A stretch of DNA of 51,193 nucleotides from Phoronis australis (GCA_002633005.1 NMRA01000011.1:1928477-1979669), one strand, 5' to 3'; positions 1 to 11,793 are shown, numbered from the stretch's first letter. Program-made: numbers and translations. The notes: generated from the letters alone by a model not told the origin.

Positions 1-178
1 CCCTTCCTTCTCCAATCACGCCCGTCCACCTTCATTCCTCCCTAAAGCTTCATTCCTTTAATTCCCCGATCATTCCGTATCTTCTTTCTTCATTCCCTTC
101 TTCATTCCCTTCGCTCTTCCTTCATTCCCTCATATCCTCGTTCACTACACTTCCTCTATCGTTCCCTCTCCCTTAAAC
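1..178. repeat. Pyrimidine-rich degenerate tandem repeat
   Basis: The top strand is almost all C and T, with TTCATTCC and CCCTTC recurring at irregular spacing. It looks like a decayed simple repeat. No exon was recognised in it, and the sequence from 179 to 271 shows nothing beyond AT-rich intron-like DNA. Confidence 0.6.
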
Positions 179-271
179 CAAAACTGATTTAGCTGGAAGG
201 ACGTCGCGTTCTTTATATTATTTGTCTTATCTCCTCACCTCAGATATTCAATTTATAAACATATATTGTAG

Positions 272-332
272 GTTTTTCTAAAAGCTCTGGAACGTACTGG
301 TTTGCACCATCTTGTTCAATTACTTGAGAAAG
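272..332 (+). CDS. Internal exon: end of a CARD-like death-fold domain
   Basis: A 61-nt exon lies between TATATTGTAG and the strong donor G|GTAAGTCA. It reads 20 codons in phase 0, ending ALERTGLHHLVQLLEK, and leaves one nucleotide (phase 1). The pattern F-x-x-AL-x-x-TG-x-x-x-L-x-x-LL is typical of the last two helices of CARD domains in caspases, NLRs and CARD adaptors. The rest of the domain must be in an exon left of the window. The phase 1 exit matches the entry phase of all the micro-exons downstream, which is the main reason to link them. It could also be a DED or death domain, since only 20 residues are visible. Confidence 0.5.
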
Positions 333-625
333 GTAAGTCATTCCAAACTTTATCATTCCACTTGCAGGAACATTAAAAACGCAGATTTAACGTGCGCTAG
401 TGTTTTTTCACCCTTTACAATCGTCACATTTCTTCTCTTACTGTTCCAAACACGTTTGTATTTCAGAGGAAGAATCCTTGACTTTAGCCAAACAGGCCTC
501 CAGGTTTACGATGCATATTTTTTGTTCAGGTTCAGGTACGTGGTTTTCGTAAATAGTAAAAAATATCCTAACCATAGTATTCAGATAACCGTAAGTAGAA
601 AGCAAAGAAAAAATGCTAGTCAACT

Positions 626-800
626 AATTAGTCGAGTCGAAAAATGGCCCCCCGTGCACCCCCTGAACTTCAACTTTTAAGTTGTACTTTTGCAAAGAAA
701 AATATGTGTGAAAAAAGATGTTGACAAGCCGAAAAAGTGTCCCACGTGCGTTTTTATGCAAATTAATGCCGCCATTACCGATTTTTCGTTATTTCATGAT
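626..800 (+). repeat. Left terminal inverted repeat
   Basis: This is the left arm of the 4.3-kb element and pairs with 4735-4927. The two arms differ by scattered substitutions and short indels, so the insertion is old. Confidence 0.6.
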
Positions 801-1113
801 ATCTCACTTTCTTATTCTTGTAAATGAACAAATCAAGTGTTAAAACCCATATTTTGAGGGTCAAGCATTACGATGGAATAATTTTCTTCATAATCTATTA
901 CATCTAATTTGTATTATACGGTTACTTACAGTCAATACTACATTGAAAGTGTACATAAGCCAATACAAACACTGAATGTGCAACTTTCAGTGTTTATATA
1001 AATCAGCTCTTTAATGAGCCAATTTTCAAGAAATGTTTTAAGTATTTCAAGGAAAAAAACGCCGGAAAATTATTGCAGAAATATGGACAATCATTAGGTG
1101 TTGATGTCACTGA

Positions 1114-4100
1114 TTACATTTTTCTAACACTCCATGTCACTTTCACTGCTTTCCGTGAAGCTTCCATACAACCCTCCACTTTCCTCTTCTGTGTCCACTT
1201 CACAAACATTGGTGAGCAAGAATCAATCAGTGAGTTTTGTAAGATAGCCCAACACGACCACACAGGTTGTACCACCCTTTCGTCAGTCCTCATCCACCCT
1301 TGTCCTTCGTCACAAGGTTTTGGCTGCTCATTTATAGGTTCGAAAGCACGCTTGTACAAGGTGATACGGTGATTTACTCGTTGGATGTGAGTTTTCAGTG
1401 CAGGCTGGCACGATGGAAGTTGAGCAAGGTCAATCTTGGACTTGTGATGATTTCATCTTCATCAACTCTTTTACGTAACATCTTGGCACCAGTAGCATAT
1501 TTCGATGACTCACGACTCTGACCGCACATGAGGCAGTTGAACTCATCCAACTTACATCCGAATCAACGTCAGGTTGCCTGAATGCAAGGTGAAATTTTGG
1601 ATTCTTTTCTAGTTTTTTAAGGGGACCCAACCTTTCCTTTACGTTTAAACGCACAGGTGCAATCTTCTCCACTGTATACGTAAAATCCAAGTAGAGCTTC
1701 ACAGTAGTCTTTTCCCAAGGATTTTGCTAGGTCGGAGAGATTCAGTAGTCGCGGATGTTTTCCAGACCCTTTATCAAGATATAAAGTCAACTTTATAGCG
1801 TGCCTGCAGCAGAATGACAGATATCAGTGTCAGGGATTCGGACGAAGTCGTTTCTGTACCAAGTGTGGCAGCGTACTGGAGGTTACTGTAGATATATGGG
1901 ATCTCCTGAGAATGAACCGGAAACATCAAATGACTTTTATATTTACATTATGACATCGCAAATTAGTTAAGTAAGAAATAATCAGAAAGTTCTGTTCAGG
2001 AAAAGATTACAGACTTCATCGCCGCAACATGCCCGTCTACAACCAGGATGGCCATCTCAGTTTTCTTCTACCTGGAAACTGCCTTCTACCTGGAAACTGC
2101 CTTCTCACCACCCCAGATTTGCAGTAACAGTTGACAGAGTTGCTTTTTTGTCATCGTGTTCAAGAAAATTTTTGAAGTCATATGGCTTTTGTGTAGCTGG
2201 TCCAACCAAAATTATTTTCTCTGAACTGCCACGTCACAACCGCTCCTGGCTTTGAGAGACTCAGGGTGGTAGCTGTCAGTTGAGAACAAGAAGTGCTTCT
2301 TCGACACCATTTGATCAAGTACTTGTAAACAGATATTACCACATGTTGGCGGGAGATTAGCTAACGTATGGAGAAGTGCAAAACCATTTTGGATGAACAG
2401 ATCATCCTCAGAATGTCTTATGACGCAATGTCGTTCAGAAGATAATGCAAATGGAGGCTTTGTTGCTTTTGGAAAAAATGCCTGGTGTTCCAAGACTATG
2501 GGGCACGGGTATCAGGCAGGACTTCATGATTTCTGGCATGTTCAATGGCTCACCCAGTGTCTGGGATTTAACGGATTGTTCTAAAACCCCTTCGACACCC
2601 ACGACCCCCTCAACCCACAACCCCACGACCTGTAGCAATAGATGCATCTGCGTTTTTTACACATTTCAAAATCGCATGGCGTCTCGGAGCGACTTTCCCA
2701 TGAGACTTACCTGCACGAGAATTTGATCTAACTCAAGTCTGATGGTTAAAACGGAAAGCAGCGTAAGAACATGACCTGATATAGAGGATTGTGAGCGTGC
2801 TATTTTTTGTCATGAAAATAGTTCCACGAGTACCTACCAATGGCCTTATTCTACTAAACTTAGGGAGATAGTACATAATTTCATATTTTTATTGTTTTCT
2901 GTTGTATACTCAACTATTATTAAAATGTCATGGTCTGTTTACATCCGACCTCTTGTCTATTACGACGTTTCGGTCGATCAGGTGCTGGAGTCAAATTATC
3001 TGTAGTTTCAGAAGTCGTGGGTTCAAACCCTGCCTCGAACAAAAAATCACACCCTGATGAGTGTACCACATATCCGTGCTCGCTCTTCTAAGAACGCAGG
3101 AACACCTGACGATGGCCGGAGGATAGACCGACCGAAACGTCGTGACAGTGTAAATAGACAAAAGGTCGGTGTAAATAGACCAAGAGATTTTAATAATAGT
3201 TGTAACACGCCACCCCCTCAGAACAGAAAGTCATGTCGTATACTCGTTTACAATATACTACATCAAACTGAGATACTTTTTAGTTAACAGTTTGTTTTTG
3301 AAACTGTATTTACTGAAGAAATTACATATTCAGGGTTCCTCGCACTCCCCCAAAAACTTGAATCTGCCATACATCGAAGAGCAGACGATACGATTACACT
3401 CTTCTGGGAACGACAGTTGTAACGTTGTTAGGTCTTTGATTTGATTTGGTCGAGTTGTTTTTTCTGCTTTTGGCTTTCATACTTGCGAAATCGACTTTCT
3501 TAATTGCAAAAAAGTCAGAAAAAGCCAGCTGAGCTCACGGCCAGACTCGATGGTCCTTTTAGTCAGCGCTTGTTCTATGTTCAGATCGAATCGAGCTTAT
3601 TTAAACTGGGCCGAGGGGGTTGTGTGCCGTGGGTAGAGGAGGTCGTCACTGGGGTGCGGGTTGAGAGGGTTTTAGAACAATGCGGATTTAACAAGGAGCG
3701 TGAATCTGGGACAGCTCTCGGCTTGATACTGGGCAACCTATAACAAAATGATATATCTCACACGCTTGTGGAGAAATGAAATGAAAATTTAAATAAAAAG
3801 ACGTCACTTAATAATTATATTAATAAACTTAGTAATTCATTTTGGCTCAGCTATTATTACCTTTCTTTGTGAAGATGGCTGCCATCTTTGGTTTCAGTTT
3901 TGCTGCAGAAAATGCACTCAGGTGGGAAAACGAGCACGATGGTGCACGATATTGATAGTTTATGGGGCGAATGGTGCTCTTGGCAGTTTTGTGCCTCTGG
4001 GCCTTCCCTGTCCGCCAAGCGGTGAAGTTTGACAGTGAAATGTTCATAGTTTTGTCTGTGATAACCCATTTTCTTGCAATTCACTTGGAAGAACAGAAGG

Positions 4101-4213
4101 AATCTGATCACACACGGATTGTATACAATGTGGAGGATCATATGGCTGTTGGAGACGTTCGTCCCGAATTTCATGAAGCTGCTGTAGTTTTTCGCTTGCT
4201 GTTCCTCTGACAT
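1114..4213 (-). pseudogene. Broken transposon-encoded ORF
   Basis: Minus-strand fragments in several frames look like one protein interrupted by stops and frameshifts. Near 3860-4050 is a Cys-x-x-Cys segment, FPPECIFCSKTE. Near 2540-2620 is SCLIPVPHSLGTP. Near 2280-2400 is LQVLDQMVSKKHFLFSTDSY followed by SLKARS. Near 1300-1460 is LPSCQPALKTHIQRVNHRI, then FEPINEQPKP and a GW motif. This order resembles a large uncharacterised transposon protein family I know from cnidarian and other marine invertebrate genomes, where CIFC is N-terminal and LPPCxxxLxxHxxR is C-terminal. That family match is from memory. No intact catalytic domain is visible. Confidence 0.45.
2935..3190. repeat. Imperfect inverted repeat of about 50 bp arms
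   Basis: GACCGAAACGTCGT followed by AATAGACAAAAGGTCGG occurs on the plus strand at about 3128-3185 and, inverted, at 2935-2985. The spacer of about 140 bp includes GGGTTCAAACCC, a match to a Pol III B box or tRNA T arm. It looks like a nested short element in the larger transposon. Confidence 0.45.
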
Positions 4214-4734
4214 TGCTTAAGATTGTAAAATTGCCTTGTTCATTTATAGAGTCTAAATGGAGAATACACATGGGTAGAGAGTGCTTTTCTTTGATGTCAG
4301 TAGATAAGCTTCAACCTCATTGTTTTCTTATAGGGAGGATTTTTGCATCTGCGTCGATAGCTGCCTTAATATCAAATGCAGTCCAATTTTCCCTGTCCCC
4401 AGCATTGCATTTGCGTCGATTGACATACATGGCAACAGGCCACTTGTGTATTTTGATGTTAGTTTGTATTCAAGGTGTGTTTTACATGTACTTCTAAACC
4501 TTTGGACTGCAATGTCACAGTTTGTTTTCATGGATGGGTCAACCTCAAAGTCCTAAATTTGGATACAAATAGAAAATTTTCATGTCCCACACAATACTTT
4601 TGCTCCATGTGTTCAGTGTTTTATACTTGTACCATGTAAAAGATAGCGTTTAGCACTTACTTGTAGTTCTAATTTAATGTTTGACCCACCAAATATATGT
4701 CCAGACACTTGGTTCTTTCAATTATATGAAATAG

Positions 4735-4927
4735 TCGGCGACATATTGCGAAATAACGCAAAATCGGTAATGGCGGCACTAATTTTCATAAAAAACATAC
4801 GAGAGACATTTTTTCAGCTTGTTAACATCATTTTTCCGTTTTCCCACATATTTTCCTTCATAAAAATTCAACTTACAAGTTGAAGTCCAGGGGATGCACA
4901 GAGGGCCATTTTTCGACTAGACTAAAT
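4735..4927 (-). repeat. Right terminal inverted repeat
   Basis: This is the partner of 626-800, read on the minus strand. It includes CCATTTTTCGACTAGACT at the outer edge. Confidence 0.6.
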
Positions 4928-5791
4928 TAAAGCCACAGCGGTACCCTTACGATACTTAAAAGTTGACTTTTCTTCTTAGAACAGTGTGATATCATTTCGA
5001 AAATCTATAGGTCTAAATGCACCGACCTCTAACCAATTTAAATAGGTGCGTTCCGGATTACACAGCGACACTTGCCTCTCGCTGTATTAACCCACAATGT
5101 CATAAACATCCGTCGGGGACATTTGCGCCCTCATTTTCGTGCCATTCGATTTTCACAGGTTATTTGTTGTTGTCTGATTATTTACATTAATTTTTCTCTC
5201 GGTGGAATTAGTCTATTTTTCCTTCCAATGCCAACGAAATATTACTGATGTGCTGTGGGCTGCAACTCCGACGTAAGAAAGTTTGATAAAATATAGAAAT
5301 ACCCGTGGATGAGTGGCATGAATTTCTCAATGATAGACACGAAAATGTGCCTGATGTCCAAAACGAGGTAACGCGCTGTCTTATATCCGGGACAAAGGAT
5401 AGTTCTATCGCGGTGTAATCCAAGACGACGTTTATGTGGAACATATCTCCGTCGTCTTCAGATATGTGATTCACGTGATAGTGAATGATGCGCAAATCAT
5501 ACCGACAAGTTACAATGTACGATTCTGCAGTAATGATTGTTCATTCTTTTTTCGGTGAACAACTCGGAGTACAAGCGGACGAAGGTCCATCAAATGGACG
5601 TATTTATAAAAACATGAACACACGTATTTGGAGACCAACGACAAGTTTTTGACAAGATATTGTGTAGCACAAATAGCCAAACAGGACAATCGTCTGTTGG
5701 TTTCATTAATCTCATTACTCGGTTAAAATTTTCAACTTCAAAAGAGTTTGAGCAAAACATTTGATGTAACTTGCATATACTATGTTTTCAG

Positions 5792-5818
5792 GGAATAAAG
5801 TAAGCCCTGCCAAGGAAG
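5792..5818 (+). CDS. 27-nt phase 1-1 micro-exon
   Basis: TATGTTTTCAG precedes and GTAAGACTG follows a 27-nt segment. Entering with two nucleotides it reads NKVSPAKE and leaves one nucleotide. Both splice sites are good, and the phases match the CARD-like exon upstream and the other micro-exons downstream. On its own such a short exon is weak evidence. The duplicate at 6286-6312 is probably the same exon on another contig. Confidence 0.45.
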
Positions 5819-5879
5819 GTAAGACTGATGGTGTAACCAAGAGTTTGTAGTTGTTTAAAGTGAATGTACAAAATTTGAG

Positions 5880-5960
5880 ATTGTTTTAAATCCCCTTCAA
5901 CCCCCACACCCCTCGACGCACGACCCCCACGACCCACGTCCCCCTCGACCCACCACTTAC
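5880..5960 (+). repeat. C-rich CGACCC low-complexity tract
   Basis: Repeats of CCCCxxCGACCCACGACC. The same kind of tract occurs at 6374-6454 (duplicate), at 2585-2635 and, inverted, at 3605-3670, the last two inside the 4.3-kb element, usually next to TTCTAAAACC or TTTAAATCCC. It is probably part of a dispersed repeat. Confidence 0.4.
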
Positions 5961-6076
5961 AAGCCGGGTTCGGCTCAGTCTGTCTGGTTATCGACTCACC
6001 TTTGGGTTTGCCTTGTCTGTAAATCTATACCTCGTGTACAAACCGTCATAATTAGCAGCAGACAATCACACGATTT

Positions 6077-6077
6077 N
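6077..6077. other. Single-N assembly join
   Basis: One N lies exactly between two near-identical 493-bp blocks. This suggests a scaffold join of unknown or negative gap size rather than one ambiguous base. Confidence 0.8.
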
Positions 6078-6570
6078 GGTCCATCAAATGGACGCATTTA
6101 TAAAAACATGAACACACGTATTTGGAGACCAACGACAAGTTTTTGACAAAATATTGTGTAGCACAAATAGCCAAAGAGGACAATCGTCTGTTGGTTTCAT
6201 TAATCTCATCACTCGGTTAAAATTTTCAACTTCAAAAGAGTTTGAGCAAAACATTTGATGTAACTTGCATATACTATGTTTTCAGGGAATAAAGTAGGCC
6301 CTGCCAAGGAAGGTAAGACTGATGGTGTAACCAAGAGTTTGTAGTTGTTTAAAGTGAATGTACAAAATTTGAGACTGTTTTAAATCCCCTTCAACCCCCA
6401 CACACCTCGACGCACGACCCCCACGACCCACGTCCCCCTCGACCCACCACTTACAAGCCGGGTTCGGCTCAGTCTGTCTGGTTATCGACTCACCTTTGGG
6501 TTTGCCTTGTCTGTAAATCTATACCTCGTGTACAAACCGTCATAATTAGCAGCAGACAATCACACGATTT
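6078..6570. repeat. Second copy of 493-bp duplicate
   Basis: Near-identical to 5584-6076, including the micro-exon, the C-rich tract and the ending CACACGATTT. See the first copy. Confidence 0.8.
6286..6312 (+). CDS. Duplicate of the 27-nt micro-exon (probably allelic)
   Basis: Same splice sites as 5792-5818. It reads NKVGPAKE, with one Ser to Gly change. It should not be counted as a second exon unless long reads show both copies on one chromosome. Confidence 0.35.
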
Positions 6571-7208
6571 GACATTGCAACGCTGCTCGAAATTTTCCAA
6601 TAGTAGAATTGTTGTTATCGTGAGTACTTTTCATACATGTGAGAATCATACATGGATGTCAACCAACTAGTTAGGTGTGAATGTCACTACTGCCACACCT
6701 TGTGGTCAAATTGTGAGACAAGGAGACAGCTGGTGAGTTGGACTAAGTCAAAAACCATGCAATGCTCCTGCTGGACAAATGGTAATCGATCAGAATCTTA
6801 CATGGATGTCGATTATAAAAAATAACTGTTCGTGGACAAGTATTTCGGAGCGAGCGAAAATTCGAAGAAGTCCACACGGAGTTCACCTTCTCCTGGCAAA
6901 TGACAACACCACTGATGCGATATGTTCATGTACAACCAAAGCTGGGTATTTGCCTTAAAGTTAAATTATCTGTAATATGACAGGGATTTCAGAATTTTTC
7001 GATCAGTGAATATTCACCGATATTTTTATTCGGCCGTCTGCTAGATTCCGCAAATAAAAAGTATGTCCCAACTGGTTGAACCTACCCCGACTAAAGTAGG
7101 TTGAGTCGATAGCATTGTTTACGCTTGCCTAAGCTTATAACGAAATGTTTCATTGTAAAATTCAGGTTCATAGCTCAGGTACACGCTCATCTCGTCCTAG
7201 GCAAGCAG

Positions 7209-7235
7209 TGAGCTCCAGTAGGTTTGGGGCTGTGT
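7209..7235 (+). CDS. Candidate 27-nt phase 1-1 micro-exon
   Basis: Between CTAGGCAAGCAG and the consensus donor T|GTAAGTC lies a 27-nt segment that reads SSSRFGAV in phase 1-1. Length and phase match the exon at 5792. The acceptor has only a modest pyrimidine tract, so this is a weak call supported mainly by the donor and the shared phase. Confidence 0.3.
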
Positions 7236-7608
7236 GTAAGTCAAATTAATGCATTGCCGTAATTGCACCAAGACATTTAAGTTAGACGTACTTTCTGGTG
7301 AACTTCGTATTTTTTGTAGTTCCATTGCATCAAGGCAGCTTTCAGATAAATTTAAACGTAGCATGGTCTCAAAGCTTTGGTTTGGTTACAAAAGATGACA
7401 AGCCCGGTGCAGTAGCAAAAATGGCTATTTAAAAATAACCCGAATTCTTTTTGTACATCCATAACTCTAAATGACATGTTCAAACAACTTCAAAATGACC
7501 TCTATCTAGCTTCACAGGCGAAGTGTATACTACAGAGTCTCGTCAAAAAGTAATTAAATTATTTATTTTTTTCGTGACAACCTCTCGAATGCTGAAGCAA
7601 TAGGTTAG

Positions 7609-7907
7609 GCATTGAAAAAAGGTAAAAGGTCAACAAGATTTTCAACAAAGGTTAAGAACTTTCTGACGAACATATTCGATGAAGGAGATAAGTCAGGTAA
7701 AAACGTTCACCCTCAGAAGTGCCAAAATGGAGAAAACATTACGAGAACCCACTGGGAAAGTGTTTATCTGTGATATTAAGTGAATCGCAGATTGGTGGAT
7801 TTTTTGAGGTTGTCTGCAGCAATGTTTATGACGATGCTATTTCTGCTGAAGATTCTGTTATGTCGTCAGATTTACTGAATGAAGTGGTAAATGAGCTCAA
7901 CGTTTAG
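7609..7907 (+). pseudogene. Relic of a transposon-type coding segment
   Basis: An open stretch reads KRSTRFSTKVKNFL, then NIFDEGDKSG, then in another frame SVILSESQIGGFFEVV, ending NELNV and a stop. The order RF-x-x-x-x-K-x-(Y/F)L ... F-x-x-G-x-x-SG ... S-x-x-QI-x-x-FF resembles a segment common in uncharacterised transposon proteins of marine invertebrates. At least one frameshift separates the parts. No start codon or domain of known function was identified. Confidence 0.35.
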
Positions 7908-8339
7908 CCTGGTTTTGTAGCATACCAGTCAAAGATGTGTGATATATGAAGTCGAGACCGTTACTTCTGTTAACTTCATGTCTGTCATGAATGAGTCATT
8001 AATAAAATTGTCTCTCGTGAATTGTTTTCTATTGACTGTGAATGTGTACCTTTTTATACCACTGATGATCACACTGGCAGAAATATTCAGCGTTAAGGTG
8101 CCCCGTGTGTGGGGGGAACACCAAATTTCTGGCGACTGGTGGCGACTAAAATTTCTAGCAACCAGCAGGGACATTACAATATGAACCCAAAGTTACAATG
8201 ACTATTGACAAGTTTAAGGAGTTTTTGCACTGAACACTAGGGGGGCATATCCACCTTGGGTGCCTTCCTTTGCCTGTGGCACGAACAAGGCAGGCATGAC
8301 TTCATTAACACTGGAACCTCTCTAAAATTTATCCAAAAC

Positions 8340-8412
8340 CACGTATTCTGATTTAAAATGCAGGGCAATGTCTCGCGAAGTCTTGAATTATAGCAAAGTC
8401 CTCGCGTTACTG
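8340..8412. repeat. Dispersed repeat copy, matched at 32749-32831
   Basis: CACGTATTCTGATTTAAAAT, then GGCAAT, TCTCGCGAAGTCTT and GCGTTACTG appear in the same order and orientation at 32749-32831. This short repeat family is unclassified. Confidence 0.4.
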
Positions 8413-9015
8413 CTCTTATTCTAGATGCCTCTTCAGCCTCCACGTAAACAAAAGCAGCGCCATCTATCATTTAGAACCACGCATGCCAGTTGATTTACGT
8501 TACGAGGCAAGATTTTTTATTTTAGATTATGATCTGGTTAGGAATAAATGAACAAATTATTATAAAGTCAATTTCAGGAAAGGTGCGTTATGGTTGCTAC
8601 AGAGTTCCAAATTTGGCCGAAAGTGGCCTTAGTGAAAACCTGAAAAATAGCCGTTTTTGCCTCACAAATTCAAAACGTACAAATTTTAAAATGGATTTTG
8701 AAAGTTATGCCATTGAATTATTCAGCAACTGCCCTTTTAATTCGTATCATTCATTTGTTATGACCGTACCACACATGCTAGTAAAAGGCTTTCAAACATG
8801 CCTACTTCGACACCCAATTTTGTTGCAAAATGGCGGTACAGGTCATAAAAAGAAAAATAATCAATGAAAATTCTTAAAAAGAGAGATTTTTCTACATCTC
8901 AACAAACCAAACTCATGTGCTAAGTTTCAAAAAATCGGTGATTTTGGCTATAGACTCTACCTGCTGGTTGTTATATGGAGTCACTCTTAAAATGTTGCTA
9001 CTTTTTTCATTTTAG

Positions 9016-9087
9016 AAGCAGATTCAGCTGCGCCAACTGGAAATATTCACGGGGAAGATGAAGAAGAAGAAGACGAACATAGTACGA
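9016..9087 (+). CDS. 72-nt phase 1-1 exon, acidic
   Basis: Entered through TTTTTTCATTTTAG and followed by GTAAATTT. In phase 1-1 it reads ADSAAPTGNIHG, then EDEEEEDEHST, an acidic and probably disordered stretch. It starts AA and ends A like the exon at 19776-19844, so the joining codons would be compatible. A different frame is also open past the donor, so coding is not proven. The acceptor is strong. Confidence 0.4.
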
Positions 9088-11437
9088 GTAAATTTAAAAT
9101 TTAACAAACCCACTATCCGACGAAAACAAACTTTGACTTGCACCACCAGCCGTAAAAGACTCCTCATCACTTAATTAAATTTCTCCACCTGGGAAGAACT
9201 AACAGTTTGTCATATGGTGTGTAAGAATAATAAATCTTACTTATATTGGACAACGCGCTGATTTATAATCGTCAAATGTAACGATTTTTTCAACGTATTG
9301 GCTTGCTTGTGCCTACGTCACTGTGAGAATCGCATTTTAATTCAAACAACTGCGAATAACACCTTCACGCAATGGTGTCCTATTTAGGCCCTTATTCAAA
9401 ACAACAGTTATCGGTCTTTTGTTGTTTTGCCTGGAAATTCTCAGTGACGCATTATGGCACGAAAAGGCAGCTTTTAGTTGATTACCTATCACTTTGAGGG
9501 GCCTACATTTGCTAAGGCTTTGCTAGGACTACCTAATTAGCTCAATACATCTAAAATAACAAAATTCCGTTGAGGTTAGACTTTAATCTTCCGGTGGCCC
9601 TAATAGGTCTAGCACAGTGTAGACCATAGTTCAAATCCCGGTGGGGAGACCTTTTGAGAGTTAATTATCGGTAACGTGAAATGACCAACGAAGGGGTTGT
9701 AAAAAGACATACAATTGCTACCGGCGTTTTGGAGTGTATTGAGCATAGAATTAAAGTTTCATATGGATCAGGTCATTAAGCAATTTCTGAGATATGTTGT
9801 CTCGAAGCAAGCCAAATTTAAGTTTTTCTCAAACCCTATTCACGAAAATTTGTCATTTTTACAAGATTTCACATATGTAAAGCTAAATAGCTTATCTTCA
9901 TTCTCGCGGAGCTTTAAATAATAAATATATACCGTGTAGCGAGAAAAAAGATGTAGGAGAACACTCTTGAAACCGCACAACTGCGTGGAAATTTGTTTAC
10001 TACTTATCCGAGGTCGAAGGGTTCAGGGCTGTCACTAAAATTGAATCTCCAGCCATCAGATACAGGTCAGCTTTGAATGTACTTACAGTCCTTTCATTCA
10101 CCGAGTCGCCGTATTATTTAGTCAACTAAGTATACATGTGATAGAACGCAGGTTTGACCCTGAGGGAGATATGCGTCAACATGCAGTCTTGGACTTGGAC
10201 TTCTGGCGGTTCTAAGGGGCCAAAAATTCATTTGAGGAAGATTTTGAATGCATCGTCCCTTTCAATTCCGTTTCATTCCAAATGAGCCCCCAAATTAAAT
10301 TGAATCAGCTCAAGACATTAAAATGTATGTTGTTATTAATTAAGGCACCCCTAACGACCTATTAACAATTTATCTAAATTTTCAACCGTAACAAAAATCG
10401 TTCTTGAACATCATATCCTCAACGCATTGCATCAGTCAAAGTTTTTGTACTTCCTATTTTACACAAGTTCTTTTTGAAGGTCCTCATATTCCTCAGCTCC
10501 AAACGCCCCGGGATTTTTTCAAACCCCAGGAAAGTTATAGGTATGGTACCCTGTGTTAATAAGCTATAATTTTTGCAAGAAAATGTTGGTTCCCACTTGA
10601 AAGTTTAAATTAATTGTAATATGGTCATTGATGAGTAGGTGTCTTGTTTAATGATCGCAGGTATTTTTAAGTTGTATCAGTTTAATTTGTCCAGTGCAAG
10701 CAAGAACCAATTATGTGTAATAGCCCGACCATAAAGTCTAGTAAACATGTCTGCTGTACAGAGAATTTTAAGAATGCTTAAACAAATTGGTTAAAATTAA
10801 ATCATACGGTGGTATTCAACTGGAAAATACAGCATAGGAAGTAATAAGCAAAAAACTACAAATATTGATTTCGGATTTAAGACATACGACCGTGCGTAAT
10901 GATATACTCGAAGGATTTACAAACGCTGATCATAATTAGCAATACCACGTGGTTTATTCTTTTAGTAACTACATCACGACAAATAGGAACAAGACACGAT
11001 GATGACCAAATTAGGTGACAATAATTTTTAAGACAGTGCTTATCGCCCAGTTGTGTCGAACTACTTCATTCGACGAGTAGCTCGCTGTAAGGAAACTATG
11101 ATATTTGGAATCAGCTGGCACTGAAGCAAGTGTCGTATTACTATGTCTGTGTTTACATGCGAGCTAATAACTCTGGTTAGCTTCAAAGTCAATAGTAAAA
11201 TCCAAGCAAAATGTGATGTGGGTTGGTGGGTGAGTTTCAATGACGATCAAAATCTGCCGCTAATTTGGCACTTAAAGTTTGGAAATTAAATCAAAAGATA
11301 GTAACTCTGCAGGAAACAAAACAATATTGAAGTAGACTGAAGCAATAGAAATAAACGAAGAAAACCATAAACAGTATTTAAAACTAACTGTTGTTTAGGC
11401 AATGGCCGGATTTAGGTGAAAATGTCATTAAACTCGT
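9088..11437. other. Gene-poor stretch
   Basis: AT-rich DNA with many stops in all frames. A short tRNA-3'-like string (AGTTCAAATCCC) occurs near 9640. I see no exon, long repeat or RNA gene that I can support here. Confidence 0.5.
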
Positions 11438-11730
11438 ACTTTAGACATTTTAAGCTGAAATTCTGTGCAAATGTCAGAGCGAATCAATTATGTTGGTCTT
11501 TTAACAATCATCACTACTAAGAAAGTAGTGCTAACGAAGACATTTCACTTCATTAGGTTGAATACCAAGGACGTGCTGAATAGGCATTATAAATGTTGCT
11601 AAGCGAGGGTCAGCGGTAACCAGTCTAAGTGTGAAATGCCCCACATCAGACAACGGGAATCAATAAGGTCTCTCGTTTCGCCCTTGCTAGCCTATGCAGT
11701 TCAGCTGATTTGTCGAATTTCAAATTTCAG

Positions 11731-11793
11731 AAACGGAAAGTCACCGAGATGCTACATCTCTGAAACCCGAAGAACGCAGAGGAAGTAGAATTG
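11731..11793 (+). CDS. Exon A, copy 1 (63 nt, phase 1-1)
   Basis: Between CAAATTTCAG and GTAATATG. It reads TESHRDATSLKPEERRGSRI in phase 1-1. The same exon recurs at 14708 and 17683, and related ones at 19362, 19776 and 23059, each preceded by a conserved 50-nt leader (CTATGCAGTT, then TCGAATTT, then TTTCAG). The frame is open in all six copies although a neighbouring retrotransposon is riddled with stops, which argues for coding. The charged composition suggests a disordered linker. Confidence 0.45.

Larger units (their letters stand above)
626..4927. mobile_element. 4.3-kb DNA transposon relic with long terminal inverted repeats
   Basis: About 170 bp at 626-800 reappears inverted at 4735-4927. 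Both ends carry TAGTC(G/T)AGTCGAAAAATGGCC at the outer edge and GCCGCCATTACCGATTTT at the inner edge, with about 80% identity. Between them lie minus-strand fragments of one broken ORF. A target-site duplication could not be settled; the flanks (CTAATTAG and CTAAATTAAAG) are only roughly alike. The superfamily is unassigned. The element sits in the intron after the CARD-like exon. Confidence 0.6.
5584..6076. repeat. First copy of 493-bp duplicate at an assembly join
   Basis: This block is repeated almost base for base at 6078-6570, separated only by one N. Only a few substitutions separate the copies. The simplest reading is that two overlapping contigs were placed end to end. The block contains one micro-exon and a C-rich tract. 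Confidence 0.8.

Noticed and set aside
312-680. 122-codon plus-strand frame
   Set aside because: It runs across the strong donor at 333 into intron sequence and the transposon end, and its composition is not coding-like.
3104-3150. Hammerhead-like CTGACGA and CGAAAC core
   Set aside because: The nucleotides expected to close stem II do not pair, so it is only mentioned as a resemblance.
5208-5495. Possible THAP start (CAVGCNSD before GTAAG)
   Set aside because: Only eight residues fit, there is no acceptor or downstream THAP sequence, and a stop follows.
9590-9660. tRNA-like string with AGTTCAAATCCC and GGGGAGACC
   Set aside because: No matching 5' acceptor strand or D arm could be found, so it is not a tRNA gene.
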